A stretch of DNA of 64,000 bases from SHVO01 sp041905525 (GCA_041905525.1 JAYRKY010000004.1:124001-188000), one strand, 5' to 3'. Shown: positions 1 through 9,296, counted from the first letter of the stretch. Numbers and translations: made by a program. Notes: generated from the sequence alone by a model not told the origin.

Positions 1-573
1 GATACCTCGCGCATTCCGGTCGACTTCTTTCCGCCGACAGTGACTTTCAACGGGATCGGCGGCATGGCCGATCCACCGGACGGTCTGATCGAGGCCACCA
101 TCCATGATCCCACCGGCGACCAGACCGTGATGTTGGACCTTTCGAAGGTGACGCAACTCGCCGACAACGGCGCGCTGACGGTGCAGAACATCAAACAGGA
201 CGGCTACATCATGGGCCGCCTGAACAACACCTACTTCGACAACACGGGCATGCTCATCGGCAGCTATTCCAACGGCCAGACGCGCAACCTCTACCAGCTG
301 GCGACCGCGCATTTCACCGCCGAGAACAAGCTCGAAGCCAAGAACGGCAATATGTTCGAGCGCACCCAAGCGGCCGGTGACATGGAAATCGCGGCCATCA
401 ACTCGCAGATGGGCCGCACGCAGCTCGTGATCGGCGCGTTGGAAAGCTCCAACGTCGATCTCGCCGATCAGTTCTCCAAACTGATCGTCACGCAGCGTGC
501 CTATTCGTCCAACGCGACGGTGCTCCGCACCGCTGACGAAATGACGATGAACGCTCGCGATCTCAAGCGCTAA
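1..573 (+). CDS. flgE: Flagellar hook protein FlgE, C-terminal part (5' end outside window)
   Basis: The reading frame is open from base 1 and stops at 571-573, so only the last 190 residues are present. The C-terminal end, with QRAYSSNATVLRTADEM, is the conserved D0 coiled-coil segment of hook proteins, which packs in the core of the hook filament outside the cell. The preceding residues match the beta-rich hook domain that joins it. FlgE polymerises to the universal joint between basal body and flagellin filament. FlgF/FlgG rod proteins share this C-terminal segment, but the sequence before it fits FlgE best. The rest of the flagellar cluster would lie upstream. No promoter is visible in what remains. 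Confidence 0.85.
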   Translation, partial: DTSRIPVDFFPPTVTFNGIGGMADPPDGLIEATIHDPTGDQTVMLDLSKVTQLADNGALTVQNIKQDGYIMGRLNNTYFDNTGMLIGSYSNGQTRNLYQLATAHFTAENKLEAKNGNMFERTQAAGDMEIAAINSQMGRTQLVIGALESSNVDLADQFSKLIVTQRAYSSNATVLRTADEMTMNARDLKR

Positions 574-582
574 AGATCGGCG

Positions 583-1227
583 CTACGCCGCGCCGGATTT
601 CGCCCGCATCAAAAGCTTCTCACGAAAGACGTCGTAGATCGTAACGCCCGCGGCGGCGGCGATGTCCTTCGCGCTCATGTTCGTTTCGGTCAACAGGACC
701 CGGATGAACTCCGGTCGCGGACGCCACGCCGCGTTCGCGCGTTTGAGGCCGCCCCGCGCGCGCAAGGCTTCGGCGCGTCGGCGTTTGGCCTCTTCGGCTT
801 TCCGTTCATCTTCGTCCAGGCCGCGCCGTATGGCGTCGGCCATAGCTTCGGCGTGCCGGCGTTTTTCCGCCGCATAGCGCTCGACTTCGCTTTGAAAGCC
901 TCCGGCGGTTGCCTCGGGGCTTTCGTTGCCGCGCCGCTGCGACCACCAGCGGCCCATCTGTTCAGCCGACGCCGCGCCGAAGTCGGCCGGGAATCCAGCC
1001 GGTCCCTTATGGGGCTTGGCGGGACGCTCCCGCGGCGTATCCGCGCTGTCGGCGCGGTGATCCGCCATGCCGGCGGCTTCGCGCAAGGAAAGGCCATGCG
1101 CAGCCGCAAGACGCGTGGCGGCCTGCATCGCCGCGTCGCGCTCGCCTTCATAGGTGGTGGAGTTGGCCACTTCGAGCAGCTTGCGAAAGCGCAGCCGCTC
1201 TTTGGCAGTAAACTGAGAAACGCTCAT
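583..1227 (-). CDS. DUF2786-domain protein with a C-terminal helix-turn-helix-like segment
   Basis: A 214-residue cytoplasmic protein of unknown role. Residues about 5-52 have the DUF2786 pattern (RLRFRKLLEVANSTTYEGE, then a helix ending AAAHGLSL). A long, charged, Ala/Arg/Glu-rich helical linker follows (about 110-160). The last 35 residues (MSAKDIAAAAGVTIYDVFRE) look like a small helix-turn-helix, suggesting DNA binding. DUF2786 occurs in phage and chromosomal proteins without an assigned biochemical activity. It converges on flgE with a 9-base gap, so the two genes are not co-transcribed. The domain call rests on pattern only and the function is open. Confidence 0.6.
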   Translation of the reverse strand: MSVSQFTAKERLRFRKLLEVANSTTYEGERDAAMQAATRLAAAHGLSLREAAGMADHRADSADTPRERPAKPHKGPAGFPADFGAASAEQMGRWWSQRRGNESPEATAGGFQSEVERYAAEKRRHAEAMADAIRRGLDEDERKAEEAKRRRAEALRARGGLKRANAAWRPRPEFIRVLLTETNMSAKDIAAAAGVTIYDVFREKLLMRAKSGAA

Positions 1228-1293
1228 CGAAACGGAACGACTTCCCCCAAGAGATAAGTCCGCGCGTTCTTCGCCGCGCTTGCTGGCGCCTGC

Positions 1294-2061
1294 TTACTTC
1301 TTACGCGCGTCCGCGATCAGCTCTTTCAAATGATCCTTTTGAAGCGCGCCCGGTACCAGCGTCTCGCCGACCACGATCGCCGGCGTGCCCTCGATCCCGA
1401 GCTCTTGCGCCAGCTGGTGGTTCTTCTTCAGGATTTCGTTGATCTCCGGCGCCTTCATGTCCTCACGCAGCTTCTTGACGTCAATCTTGACGTCGGCGGC
1501 GATCTTCATGATCGAATCTTCGTTCAGCTGCCCGCGATGGCCGAGCATCGCCATGTGGAATTCCTGATACTTGTTCTGCTTGCGCGATGCGAGCGCGGCC
1601 TGCGAGGCGACGACCGAGCCGGGTCCAAGGATCGGAAACTCTTTCACGACCAGCTTGATCTTTCCGTCTTCCTTCAGGGTTTCCATCATGGTCGGGTACA
1701 CCTGCTTGCAGTAGCCGCAGTTGTAATCGAAGAACTCGACCAGGGTGACATCACCCTTCGGATTTCCCAGCACGGTGCCTTCCGGCGGTGTGAACAGCGA
1801 GGCCTTGTTGGCATTGATGGCCGCGACCACCTTCGAAGCCTTCGCTTTCTCTTCCTTCTCCTGGAGCAGCGACACCGCTTCGGTGATGATCTCGGGATTG
1901 GCGAGGATGTATTCGCGCACCAGCCCGCGCACTTCCTTTTTCTGCGCGTCCGAAAGAGCGGCGCTTTGGGCCGACACAGGACCCGCGGCGAGCGCGGTCA
2001 GCGCCAGGGCGCCGGCGGTGACGCGGAGGCCTTTGAGGCCGGTCATCAGGAAGCGGGTCAT
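1294..2061 (-). CDS. DsbA-family thiol:disulfide oxidoreductase, periplasmic
   Basis: A 255-residue exported thioredoxin-fold protein. Residues 1-32 form a signal peptide ending around VSAQS. A helical N-terminal extension (about 38-85) precedes the fold. The redox motif is C115-G-Y-C118 in FDYNCGYCKQ, and the cis-proline loop appears as EGTPA near residue 228. This matches the alphaproteobacterial DsbA/ScsC-like group with an N-terminal helical arm, which in some members drives oligomerisation and isomerase activity. It lies 19 bases downstream of the M48 protease gene on the same strand, so the pair is probably one operon for envelope protein folding and quality control. Whether it oxidises or isomerises disulfides cannot be told from sequence. 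Confidence 0.85.
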   Translation of the reverse strand: MTRFLMTGLKGLRVTAGALALTALAAGPVSAQSAALSDAQKKEVRGLVREYILANPEIITEAVSLLQEKEEKAKASKVVAAINANKASLFTPPEGTVLGNPKGDVTLVEFFDYNCGYCKQVYPTMMETLKEDGKIKLVVKEFPILGPGSVVASQAALASRKQNKYQEFHMAMLGHRGQLNEDSIMKIAADVKIDVKKLREDMKAPEINEILKKNHQLAQELGIEGTPAIVVGETLVPGALQKDHLKELIADARKK

Positions 2062-2080
2062 CGTTCTTGTCCTTTCGCGC

Positions 2081-3943
2081 CTAGCGGCGGCGCTCTTTCA
2101 TGTCGCGCATATGGTTTTGCGCGGCAATTTTAATGTCCTGCAGGCGATACCATGTCGGCGTGCCTTTTTCGAGCAGCTTGTCCGCCTGCATCGAGTAACG
2201 GGCTACGTCGCCGAACTGTCCGATCAGCATGGCCTTTTCCGCGGCGGCGTAGGCGCTCATGCCCTCGTTACCAGCCAGCGCATAGGTGCGGGCCATCAGG
2301 TCCCAGGTATAGGCGTTGTCCGGGTCCAGCGCCGCCGAACGCTTGAGCGTTTCTTCCGCCTCCGCCCTATAGGTCGCATCGCCGTTCTCAACCATGGCGT
2401 GGGCTTTGGCATTCAGGATTTCCGGGGCGTTGGGCATATATTTCAGCGCTTCGCGATAGGCGACAATGGCCTCGTCGGTCTTGCTCCGCGACAGCTGCAT
2501 GTCGCCCTTGATCTGCCAGAAGTAAGGGTCGCGGGGACGGTCCTTCAGAAGGTCGTCGACGATCGGAAGCGATTTGTCGAACTGGCCGCGGCGATAATAA
2601 GCGATCGCGCGAGCGTAGCGGCCCCACACCGATTTGTCCGTCTCGGGATACTTGGAGAGCGTCGCATATTGCGGCTTCAGAAACGCGTACAGCTTCGCCA
2701 CCATGCGCCGGTGCTGTTCTTCGATGTCCGGGACATCCCCCGGTCGCGCCAGCGCCGACTTGGTGTCGAGGAAGGCTTTGATCATCGCGCGCGTTTGGTC
2801 GGGCTGCATGACGCGCGCCGCCAGCGCCATCACATTCGCATCGTTCTGCTCGCGCGCGGCGCGCGCGCCGTCTTCGTCGCGCGCCACCGCCACGCGGACA
2901 TTGGGGCGCGGCGTCGCGGCCACATTCGCGGTCCCGCCGCCGTACACAACGATCCCGGCCTTGGCTTCACGTGTATCCACCACCTGCGCGACGGCGTCCG
3001 GGGTCGTGGCCAGATCCTTGACCTTGAACCCCATGCGCGCGAGCTCGGCGGCGACGATCGATTTCAGTTCCACCCCGACCGGATCGCTGGCAATGGCGAT
3101 GGTGTCGCCCGGCTGCCCCAGCCGCGTATCGGTCGCCGGCAGCGAGGCCTTCTGTCGCAACGACGACCGTTCGATCGCGGCGCGGATGGTCGCCATGCGC
3201 TCGCGGCTCATGGGGTGAGTGCGGACGTAAGGATCGCCGCGGTCGGTGATCAGCAGTTCCTCGCCGGCAAGGCGATTGAAGAACGCGAAAAGCCCTTCCG
3301 CGGATTGATTGGTCTTCTCAAGGGCATCGAGCGCAAACTGGTCGGCGCGGCTTTCGACACCGCGGCTGAAGGACAGATACTCGCCGATGGCGGCGCGTTG
3401 ACCGCCCATCATCAACGCGATGCCCAGATCCGGACTCCCGGCGGCGACACCTGCGGCCACACCGAGCAATGTCGACAGCAGCGAAATGGCATTCGGCGCG
3501 GCGGCGCCGTCGCCCGCCGTGATGACGTGCCCGCCGGCGATATGGCCCAATTCGTGCGCCATCACGCCAATCACCTCGTTCGAGTTCTCCGCTTTCAGGA
3601 TCAGCCCGGTATTGAAGAACATCTGGCTGCCGTTCGTCGCGAAGGCGTTGATGGAATCGTCTACCATCAACTGGATCTTCACCCGATCGGGCGGCATTCC
3701 GCTGGCCGCGAGCAACGGGCGGGCATAGGTCTGCAAGGTCGCCTCGATCTCCGTGTCCGAGAGGATCGTGCCGGTCGAGAACTCCTGCGCGCGTGCGGAG
3801 GTCCACACCGAGAAGACCGAGGTCGCCAGGACGGCGCCCACGACGAGGGTCGCGGTCGTGCGGGAGCAGATATGCGCCGCACGGCCGAGCACTGTCCTGG
3901 GGCGGAAAAACGGGGCGTTCTTTGTCAGGGGAAACCCTTCCAC
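2081..3943 (-). CDS. M48-family zinc metalloprotease with TPR region (BepA-like)
   Basis: A 620-residue periplasmic protease. A long N-terminal region ends in a hydrophobic signal segment (about 31-52, cleavage near ARAQ). The zinc site is H130-E-L-G-H134, with the third ligand expected at the Glu of GVESRADQFAL about 65 residues later. The C-terminal third (from about 430) consists of TPR-like helical repeats (AIAYYRRGQFDKSLPIVD, TDEAIVAYREAL). This is the BepA/YfgC architecture; such proteins assist or degrade beta-barrel proteins at the outer membrane. The start is GTG with no strong ribosome site. First gene of the pair with the DsbA-like gene. Confidence 0.85.
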   Translation of the reverse strand: MEGFPLTKNAPFFRPRTVLGRAAHICSRTTATLVVGAVLATSVFSVWTSARAQEFSTGTILSDTEIEATLQTYARPLLAASGMPPDRVKIQLMVDDSINAFATNGSQMFFNTGLILKAENSNEVIGVMAHELGHIAGGHVITAGDGAAAPNAISLLSTLLGVAAGVAAGSPDLGIALMMGGQRAAIGEYLSFSRGVESRADQFALDALEKTNQSAEGLFAFFNRLAGEELLITDRGDPYVRTHPMSRERMATIRAAIERSSLRQKASLPATDTRLGQPGDTIAIASDPVGVELKSIVAAELARMGFKVKDLATTPDAVAQVVDTREAKAGIVVYGGGTANVAATPRPNVRVAVARDEDGARAAREQNDANVMALAARVMQPDQTRAMIKAFLDTKSALARPGDVPDIEEQHRRMVAKLYAFLKPQYATLSKYPETDKSVWGRYARAIAYYRRGQFDKSLPIVDDLLKDRPRDPYFWQIKGDMQLSRSKTDEAIVAYREALKYMPNAPEILNAKAHAMVENGDATYRAEAEETLKRSAALDPDNAYTWDLMARTYALAGNEGMSAYAAAEKAMLIGQFGDVARYSMQADKLLEKGTPTWYRLQDIKIAAQNHMRDMKERRR

Positions 3944-4035
3944 GCTTTATGAGACGCAGCCTAGCCTAACCCGCAGTCGGGCACCTAGCCCTAGGCGCTA
4001 CTGCCAATAGGCGAGAATTGTGGCATTTTGCGGCG

Positions 4036-5010
4036 ATGAACCGAGGCTACAAATCCGTAATCATGGTGTCTTTTCTAGGCCTTGCGGGATGTTTGACGGC
4101 GGGGCTGAGCGCCTGCGGCGAGCTGCCGCCTGTGCGTTTTCAGCTCGGTGGCCTCCAGGGTGCGGAAAACGTTGAGTTTACCCGCATCGCCGCCCCGCCC
4201 GAGATGCAGATCGTCACTTTCGACCACGAAGCGGGCGCGGTTGCAAAAGAGGTGCTTTTCGCCGGCGGCGTCGCGGCCGACGCTGCGACCGCGATGGGCT
4301 TCACACTGTCTGTAACCTCGGCTGCCTCCGTCGGCCTCGGCGGCGGCGGCGTGTGCGTGAGTCGCGCCGCCGATGGCGCGGTGGAAGGCCTCGATTTCCG
4401 GAGTGCCCGCCTCGGCCGCGGCCTCTTTGCCCTACACGCCAAATACGGCACCCGCCCGTGGTCGAGTCTGGTGGTTTCAGCCGAAACCCTTGCGCGCTTC
4501 GGGCACAAGGTCTCCCCGGCGCTCGCCGAGGATGTGGCGAAATACGGCGGCGTCTTTATCACCGATCCGAATGCCCTTGCGGTCTTCATGACCGCCGACC
4601 GGCGCATGATCGCCGCGGGCGACGAGTGGCGGCAGCCCCGGCTCGCGGACTCGCTCGCGCGGCTTCGCAATCCCCGTTTTATGGAAGGGACCGCCCCCGC
4701 GTCCTTCGCGCCCGAAGCGAAAGCGGCGAGCATCGCGCTGTCACCCGGCTCCACGGGGTTCGCGATTGCCGACAAGGCCGGCGCGGCCGTCGCCTGCGCG
4801 TTTACCATGGGCCGGCCGTTCGGCCTCGGCAGCATCACCCGCGACGGCGGTTATCTTTTTCCGGCCACATCTTCGGCCGATAAGGATCTCGACCAGCTCG
4901 CGCTTGGTTTCCTTGCTTGTCTAAAGCGGCCGGGAGGATCAGACACCTCTCAGGAACAAACGGGGCCGCGCTGTCCGGCGCCGGCGTCGACTCTCAGCCT
5001 TATGCCTTAG
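4036..5010 (+). CDS. Short gamma-glutamyltransferase-like lipoprotein
   Basis: A 324-residue protein starting at ATG 4036 (an in-frame TTG lies 18 bases upstream). The N-terminus is a lipoprotein signal with LSAC as lipobox. Residues about 60-115 match the start of the gamma-glutamyltransferase (GGT) large subunit: GGVAADAATAMGF and SVGLGGGG. Near residue 240 STGFAIADKAGAAVACAF matches the segment beginning with the GGT autocleavage Thr and continuing FGLGSI. Full GGTs are about 550-600 residues, so large parts of both subunits are missing here while the two landmark motifs remain. The frame shows no stop or frameshift, so it looks like a compact paralogue rather than a wreck. It is 9 bases from the aminotransferase downstream. 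Activity is uncertain. Confidence 0.6.
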   Translation: MNRGYKSVIMVSFLGLAGCLTAGLSACGELPPVRFQLGGLQGAENVEFTRIAAPPEMQIVTFDHEAGAVAKEVLFAGGVAADAATAMGFTLSVTSAASVGLGGGGVCVSRAADGAVEGLDFRSARLGRGLFALHAKYGTRPWSSLVVSAETLARFGHKVSPALAEDVAKYGGVFITDPNALAVFMTADRRMIAAGDEWRQPRLADSLARLRNPRFMEGTAPASFAPEAKAASIALSPGSTGFAIADKAGAAVACAFTMGRPFGLGSITRDGGYLFPATSSADKDLDQLALGFLACLKRPGGSDTSQEQTGPRCPAPASTLSLMP

Positions 5011-5019
5011 GATCAAGCG

Positions 5020-6177
5020 ATGTCATTCAAAGTTGCCGCCCGCGGTGTCGTCCCTCCCTTCATCGTCATGGACGTGATGCGCGATGCCACGGCGCTCGAG
5101 GCCGCGGGGCGCAGCATCATTCATCTCGAAGTCGGACAACCGTCCACCGGCATCCCGAAAAAAGCAGCGGCCCGCGTCGCTGAACTTTTGGGCGGAACCG
5201 ATCCGCTGGGTTACACCGTCGCGGCCGGCATTCCGGCGCTCTCGGCGCGCATCTCGCGCTATTATGCCGAGGACTATGGTGTGAACGTCCCGGCCGACCG
5301 GATCTTCGGCACCATCGGGTCCTCCGCCGCTTTCGTGCTTGCGTTCCTTACCGCCTTCGAGGCCGGCGATCGCGTCGCGCTTGCCTCGCCCGGCTATCCG
5401 GCCTATCGCCATATCCTCAAGAGCCTGGGGATCGTGCCGGAACTGATCGCGGTTGACTCCGGCAGCCATTACCAATTGACGGTCGACCATCTGAAGAAGC
5501 TTCCGAAGCTTCCCAACGGCGTCATTTTGGCCAGCCCTGCAAACCCCACCGGGTCTGTGGTGCCCGAGGACGCGTTCAAGGACCTCGCGCGCTTCTGCGA
5601 TACGAACGGCATTCGCCTCATTTCCGATGAAATCTACCACGGCATCACCTACGGACCGAAAGTGACGGTCGCGGCTGCGGTGTCGGACAGCGCCATCGTG
5701 GTGAACAGCTTCTCGAAGTACTTCAGCATGACCGGCTGGCGCATGGGATGGCTCGTCGTACCCGAAGACCTCAGGCGGCCCATGGAATGCCTCGCGCAGA
5801 ATCTGTTCATATCGCCGCCGACCGTCGCCCAGTACGGCGCGTTGTTCGCGCTCGACTGCAAGGATGAACTGCAGGCCAACGTGGCCCGCTACGCGAGAAA
5901 CCGCGAGGTGCTGTTGAGCCATCTTCCGGAATTGGGCTTCGGTAAGTTCGCCCCGGCGGACGGCGCTTTCTATATCTACGCCGATATTTCGAGCCTGAGC
6001 GACGATTCGATGGAGTTCTGCCGGCGTGTCCTCCATGAAGCCGGCGTCGCCATCACGCCGGGGATCGACTTCGATCCGTTCCACGGCCGTCACTTCGTCC
6101 GCTTCTCGTTCGCCGGATCGACCGCGGACATGGAAGAGGCGTGCGCACGCCTCAAAACGTGGCGCGCCAAGGCATGA
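5020..6177 (+). CDS. PLP-dependent aminotransferase, class I/II (AspC/AAT-like)
   Basis: A 385-residue cytoplasmic fold-type I aminotransferase. Visible landmarks: SPANPTG around 172-178, SDEIYHG (Asp203 and Tyr206, cofactor contacts), the Schiff-base Lys233 in NSFSKYFSMTGWRMGW, and RFSFAG near the C-terminus, where the carboxylate-binding Arg is expected. This is the Igamma subgroup that includes aspartate and aromatic or branched-chain amino-acid aminotransferases; the substrate cannot be deduced. It follows the GGT-like gene by 9 bases, suggesting co-transcription, and is closed by a strong hairpin terminator at its 3' end. Confidence 0.85.
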   Translation: MSFKVAARGVVPPFIVMDVMRDATALEAAGRSIIHLEVGQPSTGIPKKAAARVAELLGGTDPLGYTVAAGIPALSARISRYYAEDYGVNVPADRIFGTIGSSAAFVLAFLTAFEAGDRVALASPGYPAYRHILKSLGIVPELIAVDSGSHYQLTVDHLKKLPKLPNGVILASPANPTGSVVPEDAFKDLARFCDTNGIRLISDEIYHGITYGPKVTVAAAVSDSAIVVNSFSKYFSMTGWRMGWLVVPEDLRRPMECLAQNLFISPPTVAQYGALFALDCKDELQANVARYARNREVLLSHLPELGFGKFAPADGAFYIYADISSLSDDSMEFCRRVLHEAGVAITPGIDFDPFHGRHFVRFSFAGSTADMEEACARLKTWRAKA

Positions 6178-6210
6178 AAAAACCCCTCACCGGGCGGTGA
6201 GGGGTTTTTC
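6178..6210. terminator. Bidirectional rho-independent terminator
   Basis: A perfect 10-bp stem (6181-6190 with 6197-6206) encloses a 6-base loop. Runs of A on the left and T on the right serve as U-tracts in both directions. It sits between the convergent aminotransferase gene and rne and can terminate both. Confidence 0.93.
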
Positions 6211-6221
6211 GTTTTCAGGCA

Positions 6222-9200
6222 TCAGGTCTTGTTCGACCACCAGCCCTTGCGCGGCGGACCTGCGGGCTCTTCCGGAGCGGGAGGCGCGGCGGGCGCGGCC
6301 TGCGGCTCAGGTTTTGGTTCCGCACGGGGCGTCTCGCTGCGGGGCGCCTCGCTCCGCGGCGGCTCCGCCGCACGCGTTTCGGCCTGCGGCGCTTCTTCGC
6401 TGCGGCGTCCCAATACGCCTTCCTTGATCGCGCGGAAGAAGGAACGTGAGCCGCCGGTGCCGTTGCGCACTTCGGGAGCTCCGTCGGCGCCGGCCGTGTC
6501 TTCGTGCGCCGGTGCGGCCGCGGGCTCGGGCGCCGGCGTATGCATTTCCGGCCACGATCCGGCTTCGCTCGCCACGGCCGCTGCGGTGCTTTCTGTCACT
6601 TGTTCAGCCTGGCCACCGGCTTGGTCGCCCTGGTGATCGCCCTGATGGTCGCCGTGCTGCTCGCCGTTACCACGGCGCCGGCGGCGTCCGCCCCGGCGCC
6701 CACGGCGACGGCGGCGGCCTTCGCCGTCGCGCCCTTGTTGGTCGGGGCGGCCCTCTTGGGCCTCGAATGAAGCTTGTTCGTCGCCTTCGGAAACGTCACC
6801 GCCTTCGCTGTCGGTGGACGTGTCGGTGCGCTCCGGACGCTGCTCGTGACGCTGACCTTCCTGCCGCGATCCCTCATGACGGTGGCCGTCGTTCCGCCCG
6901 TCGCGGTCGTCGCCGCCACGCCCACGGCGTCTGCGGCGGCGCTTGCGGCGGCGTCCGCCGTCTTCCTCGCCTTCGCTGCGCGGCTGGCCGTGGCCACGGT
7001 GCTCGCGCCCGCCTTCGGCCTCGCTCTCGTCGTCGGTTTCGTCCTCGACTTCGTCTTCGGGTTCCGGCTCCGGAGGCGCGATCTCGCGCACCGGCTGCGG
7101 TTCACGCAACTCGCGCCCCTCCGGTCCTTCGCCGGGCGCGCGCATCGCCTTCACGCGGTCGAGGCGCAGATTCGGCGGGATGAGCGCGGCGTCGCCCATG
7201 ACGAAGATCCGCAAACCGTAGCGGCTCTCGATGCTCGCCAGCGCTTCGCGCTTGTAGTTCAGCAGATACAACGCCACGTCCGGATGGACCGTGATGGTCA
7301 CTTCGCTCGAGCGCTGGCGCACGCCTTCTTCTTCCAACATGCGCAGCGAATGCACGGCGGCCGATTCCGTCGAACGGATCATGCCGGTGCCCGCGCAATG
7401 CGCACAGGTGCGGAAGTTGGCTTCGATCAGGCTGGGACGCAGGCGCTGACGCGACAGTTCCAGCAGGCCGAAATGACTGATGCGGCCCACTTGGATGCGG
7501 GCGCGGTCGGCCTTTAAAGCTTCTTTGAGACGCCGTTCAACCGCGTGATTATTGCGGTTGTCTTCCATGTCGATGAAGTCGATGACGATCAGGCCGGCCA
7601 AGTCGCGCAAGCGAAGCTGGCGCGCGATTTCCTCGGCGGCTTCCATGTTCGTCTTGAACGCCGTCTCCTCGATGTGCCGCTCCTTGGTGGCGCGGCCGGA
7701 GTTGACGTCGATGGCGACCAGCGCCTCGGTCTGGGCGAACACGATCGATCCGCCCGAGCGCAGCTGCACCACCGGACTGTTGATCGATTCCATCTGCGTT
7801 TCCACCTGATAGCGGTGGTACAGCGGAATGATGTCGTCCTTGTAGCGCTGGACCTTCTTGGCATGGCTGGGCGTCAGCATGCGCATGAAGTCCTTGGCCA
7901 CCTTGTAGCCTTCCTCGCCGTCGACCCACACTTCTTCAAGATCGCGGCTGTAGATGTCGCGGATCGCGCGCTTGATCAGGCTTGCTTCTTCATGGATCAG
8001 CGCCGGCGCGCGGCTCTGCATGGTCACTTCGCGGATATTGTTCCATGTGCGCTGCAGGTATTCGTAATCGCGTTTGATTTCGGCGCGGCTGCGCTCCGAG
8101 CCGGCGGTGCGCAAGATCACGCCCATGTTCGTCGGCAATTCGAGGTCGCCGAGAATCTGCTTCAGACGCCGGCGATCCTGCGCGCTGGTGATCTTGCGGG
8201 AGACGCCGCCGCCCCGGGCGGAGTTGGGCATCAGCACGCAGTAGCGGCCGGCCAGCGACAGGTACGTCGTCAGCGCGGCGCCCTTGTTGCCCCGCTCTTC
8301 CTTCACCACTTGCACCAGCATGATCTGCCGGCGCTTGATGACTTCCTGGATCTTATAGTGGCGTGACGCGACGAAGCGGCGGCGGCTGCGGTCGTCCCGG
8401 CTTTCCTCTTCCTCGTCGTCCTCGCCGCCCACCGTTTCCACGACGGGCTTCTCGATGTTGACGAGCGCGCCCTCTGCGGGGGCCGCATCGCCGTTCTGGG
8501 CTTCACCGGCGTCGCCGACCACGTCGCCGCCGACGGTCTCGGGCGGCGGCATCGGGGCGATCACGTCCGGCGACGGGCCGTCTTGAGCAGGGTCGTTCGC
8601 GTCCTGCGGCGCCGCCTCATGGGCGTGGCTGTCCTCATGACGCTCATCATCATGATGTTCGTCGTCCGGGGGCAGCTCCGCCGTGATCGCGGGCGGGATG
8701 AAGGCGAGGGGGATGGCGTCGCCCTCGTGATGGTCGTCCCCGTGATGATCCGTGTGGTGATCGTCGCCCTGATGAGCATGATGATCGTCATGGTGATGAT
8801 CGTCATGGTGATGATCGTCGTCGTGATGATCGTGATCCGGGTGATCGTGATGATCGTCGTGATCGTCATGATCATGACCGTCGTCATGATGATCGTCGTG
8901 CGGACCTTCGCCGGCGGCGGCCTGGCCGTCGGCGGTCGTGCCCGTCTGTGCGGCTTGCGCTTCGCGGCGGGCGCGGCGGCGCGCCTGACGCTCTTCTTCT
9001 TCGCGCTCGTGACGCTCTTGTTCGGCGATCAGGCGTTCGCGGTCCGCGACCGGGATTTGATAGTAGTCGGGATGAATTTCGCTGAAGGCCAGGAACCCGT
9101 GACGGTTCCCGCCGTAATCGACGAAGGCGGCTTGAAGCGAAGGTTCAACGCGGACGACTTTGGCGAGGTAGATGTTGCCTTTGATTTGTTTCTTTGTAGA

Positions 9201-9296
9201 TGTCTCTACATCAAATTCCTCAAGGCGCGTTCCATCCAGAACCACCACGCGAGTTTCCTCGGCGTGCGTGGCATCGATCAGCATTCTTTTGACCAT
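6222..9296 (-). CDS. rne: Ribonuclease E (Rne/Rng family)
   Basis: A 1024-residue endoribonuclease, the scaffold of the RNA degradosome. The N-terminal S1 domain (about 36-90 and resuming near 330) is split by a long insertion. The catalytic DNase I-like subdomain has metal-binding Asp530 (AIDVNSGR) and Asp573 (IDFIDM), 43 residues apart, matching the spacing of Asp303 and Asp346 in the E. coli enzyme. The Zn-link is TCAHCAGTG. The C-terminal third is a disordered Arg-, Glu- and Pro-rich region typical of alphaproteobacterial RNase E, which usually binds RNA and partners. The insertion in the S1 domain is partly poly-His/Asp (residues 133-191). The final residues (GWWSNKT) resemble conserved alphaproteobacterial tails. 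It is divergent from the amidase gene, with a 592-bp spacer between them. Confidence 0.96.
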   Translation of the reverse strand: MVKRMLIDATHAEETRVVVLDGTRLEEFDVETSTKKQIKGNIYLAKVVRVEPSLQAAFVDYGGNRHGFLAFSEIHPDYYQIPVADRERLIAEQERHEREEEERQARRRARREAQAAQTGTTADGQAAAGEGPHDDHHDDGHDHDDHDDHHDHPDHDHHDDDHHHDDHHHDDHHAHQGDDHHTDHHGDDHHEGDAIPLAFIPPAITAELPPDDEHHDDERHEDSHAHEAAPQDANDPAQDGPSPDVIAPMPPPETVGGDVVGDAGEAQNGDAAPAEGALVNIEKPVVETVGGEDDEEEESRDDRSRRRFVASRHYKIQEVIKRRQIMLVQVVKEERGNKGAALTTYLSLAGRYCVLMPNSARGGGVSRKITSAQDRRRLKQILGDLELPTNMGVILRTAGSERSRAEIKRDYEYLQRTWNNIREVTMQSRAPALIHEEASLIKRAIRDIYSRDLEEVWVDGEEGYKVAKDFMRMLTPSHAKKVQRYKDDIIPLYHRYQVETQMESINSPVVQLRSGGSIVFAQTEALVAIDVNSGRATKERHIEETAFKTNMEAAEEIARQLRLRDLAGLIVIDFIDMEDNRNNHAVERRLKEALKADRARIQVGRISHFGLLELSRQRLRPSLIEANFRTCAHCAGTGMIRSTESAAVHSLRMLEEEGVRQRSSEVTITVHPDVALYLLNYKREALASIESRYGLRIFVMGDAALIPPNLRLDRVKAMRAPGEGPEGRELREPQPVREIAPPEPEPEDEVEDETDDESEAEGGREHRGHGQPRSEGEEDGGRRRKRRRRRRGRGGDDRDGRNDGHRHEGSRQEGQRHEQRPERTDTSTDSEGGDVSEGDEQASFEAQEGRPDQQGRDGEGRRRRRGRRGGRRRRRGNGEQHGDHQGDHQGDQAGGQAEQVTESTAAAVASEAGSWPEMHTPAPEPAAAPAHEDTAGADGAPEVRNGTGGSRSFFRAIKEGVLGRRSEEAPQAETRAAEPPRSEAPRSETPRAEPKPEPQAAPAAPPAPEEPAGPPRKGWWSNKT
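8724..8900 (-). repeat. Low-complexity tract coding a His/Asp-rich segment inside rne
   Basis: An imperfect run of GAT, GAC, CAT and CAC codons coding RNase E residues 133-191. I count 27 His and 24 Asp in residues 133-190. The reading frame is kept throughout. Such tracts usually expand and contract by slippage. The composition would bind divalent metals such as Zn, Ni or Cu; that is inference. Confidence 0.85.

Noticed and set aside
1745..3952. A 735-codon plus-strand open frame
   Set aside because: It lies antisense to the M48 protease and DsbA genes, has no recognisable protein features and is a GC-rich shadow frame.
8724..8900. Short near-repeats resembling a CRISPR or tandem array
   Set aside because: They are His/Asp codons inside rne, in frame, with no spacers.
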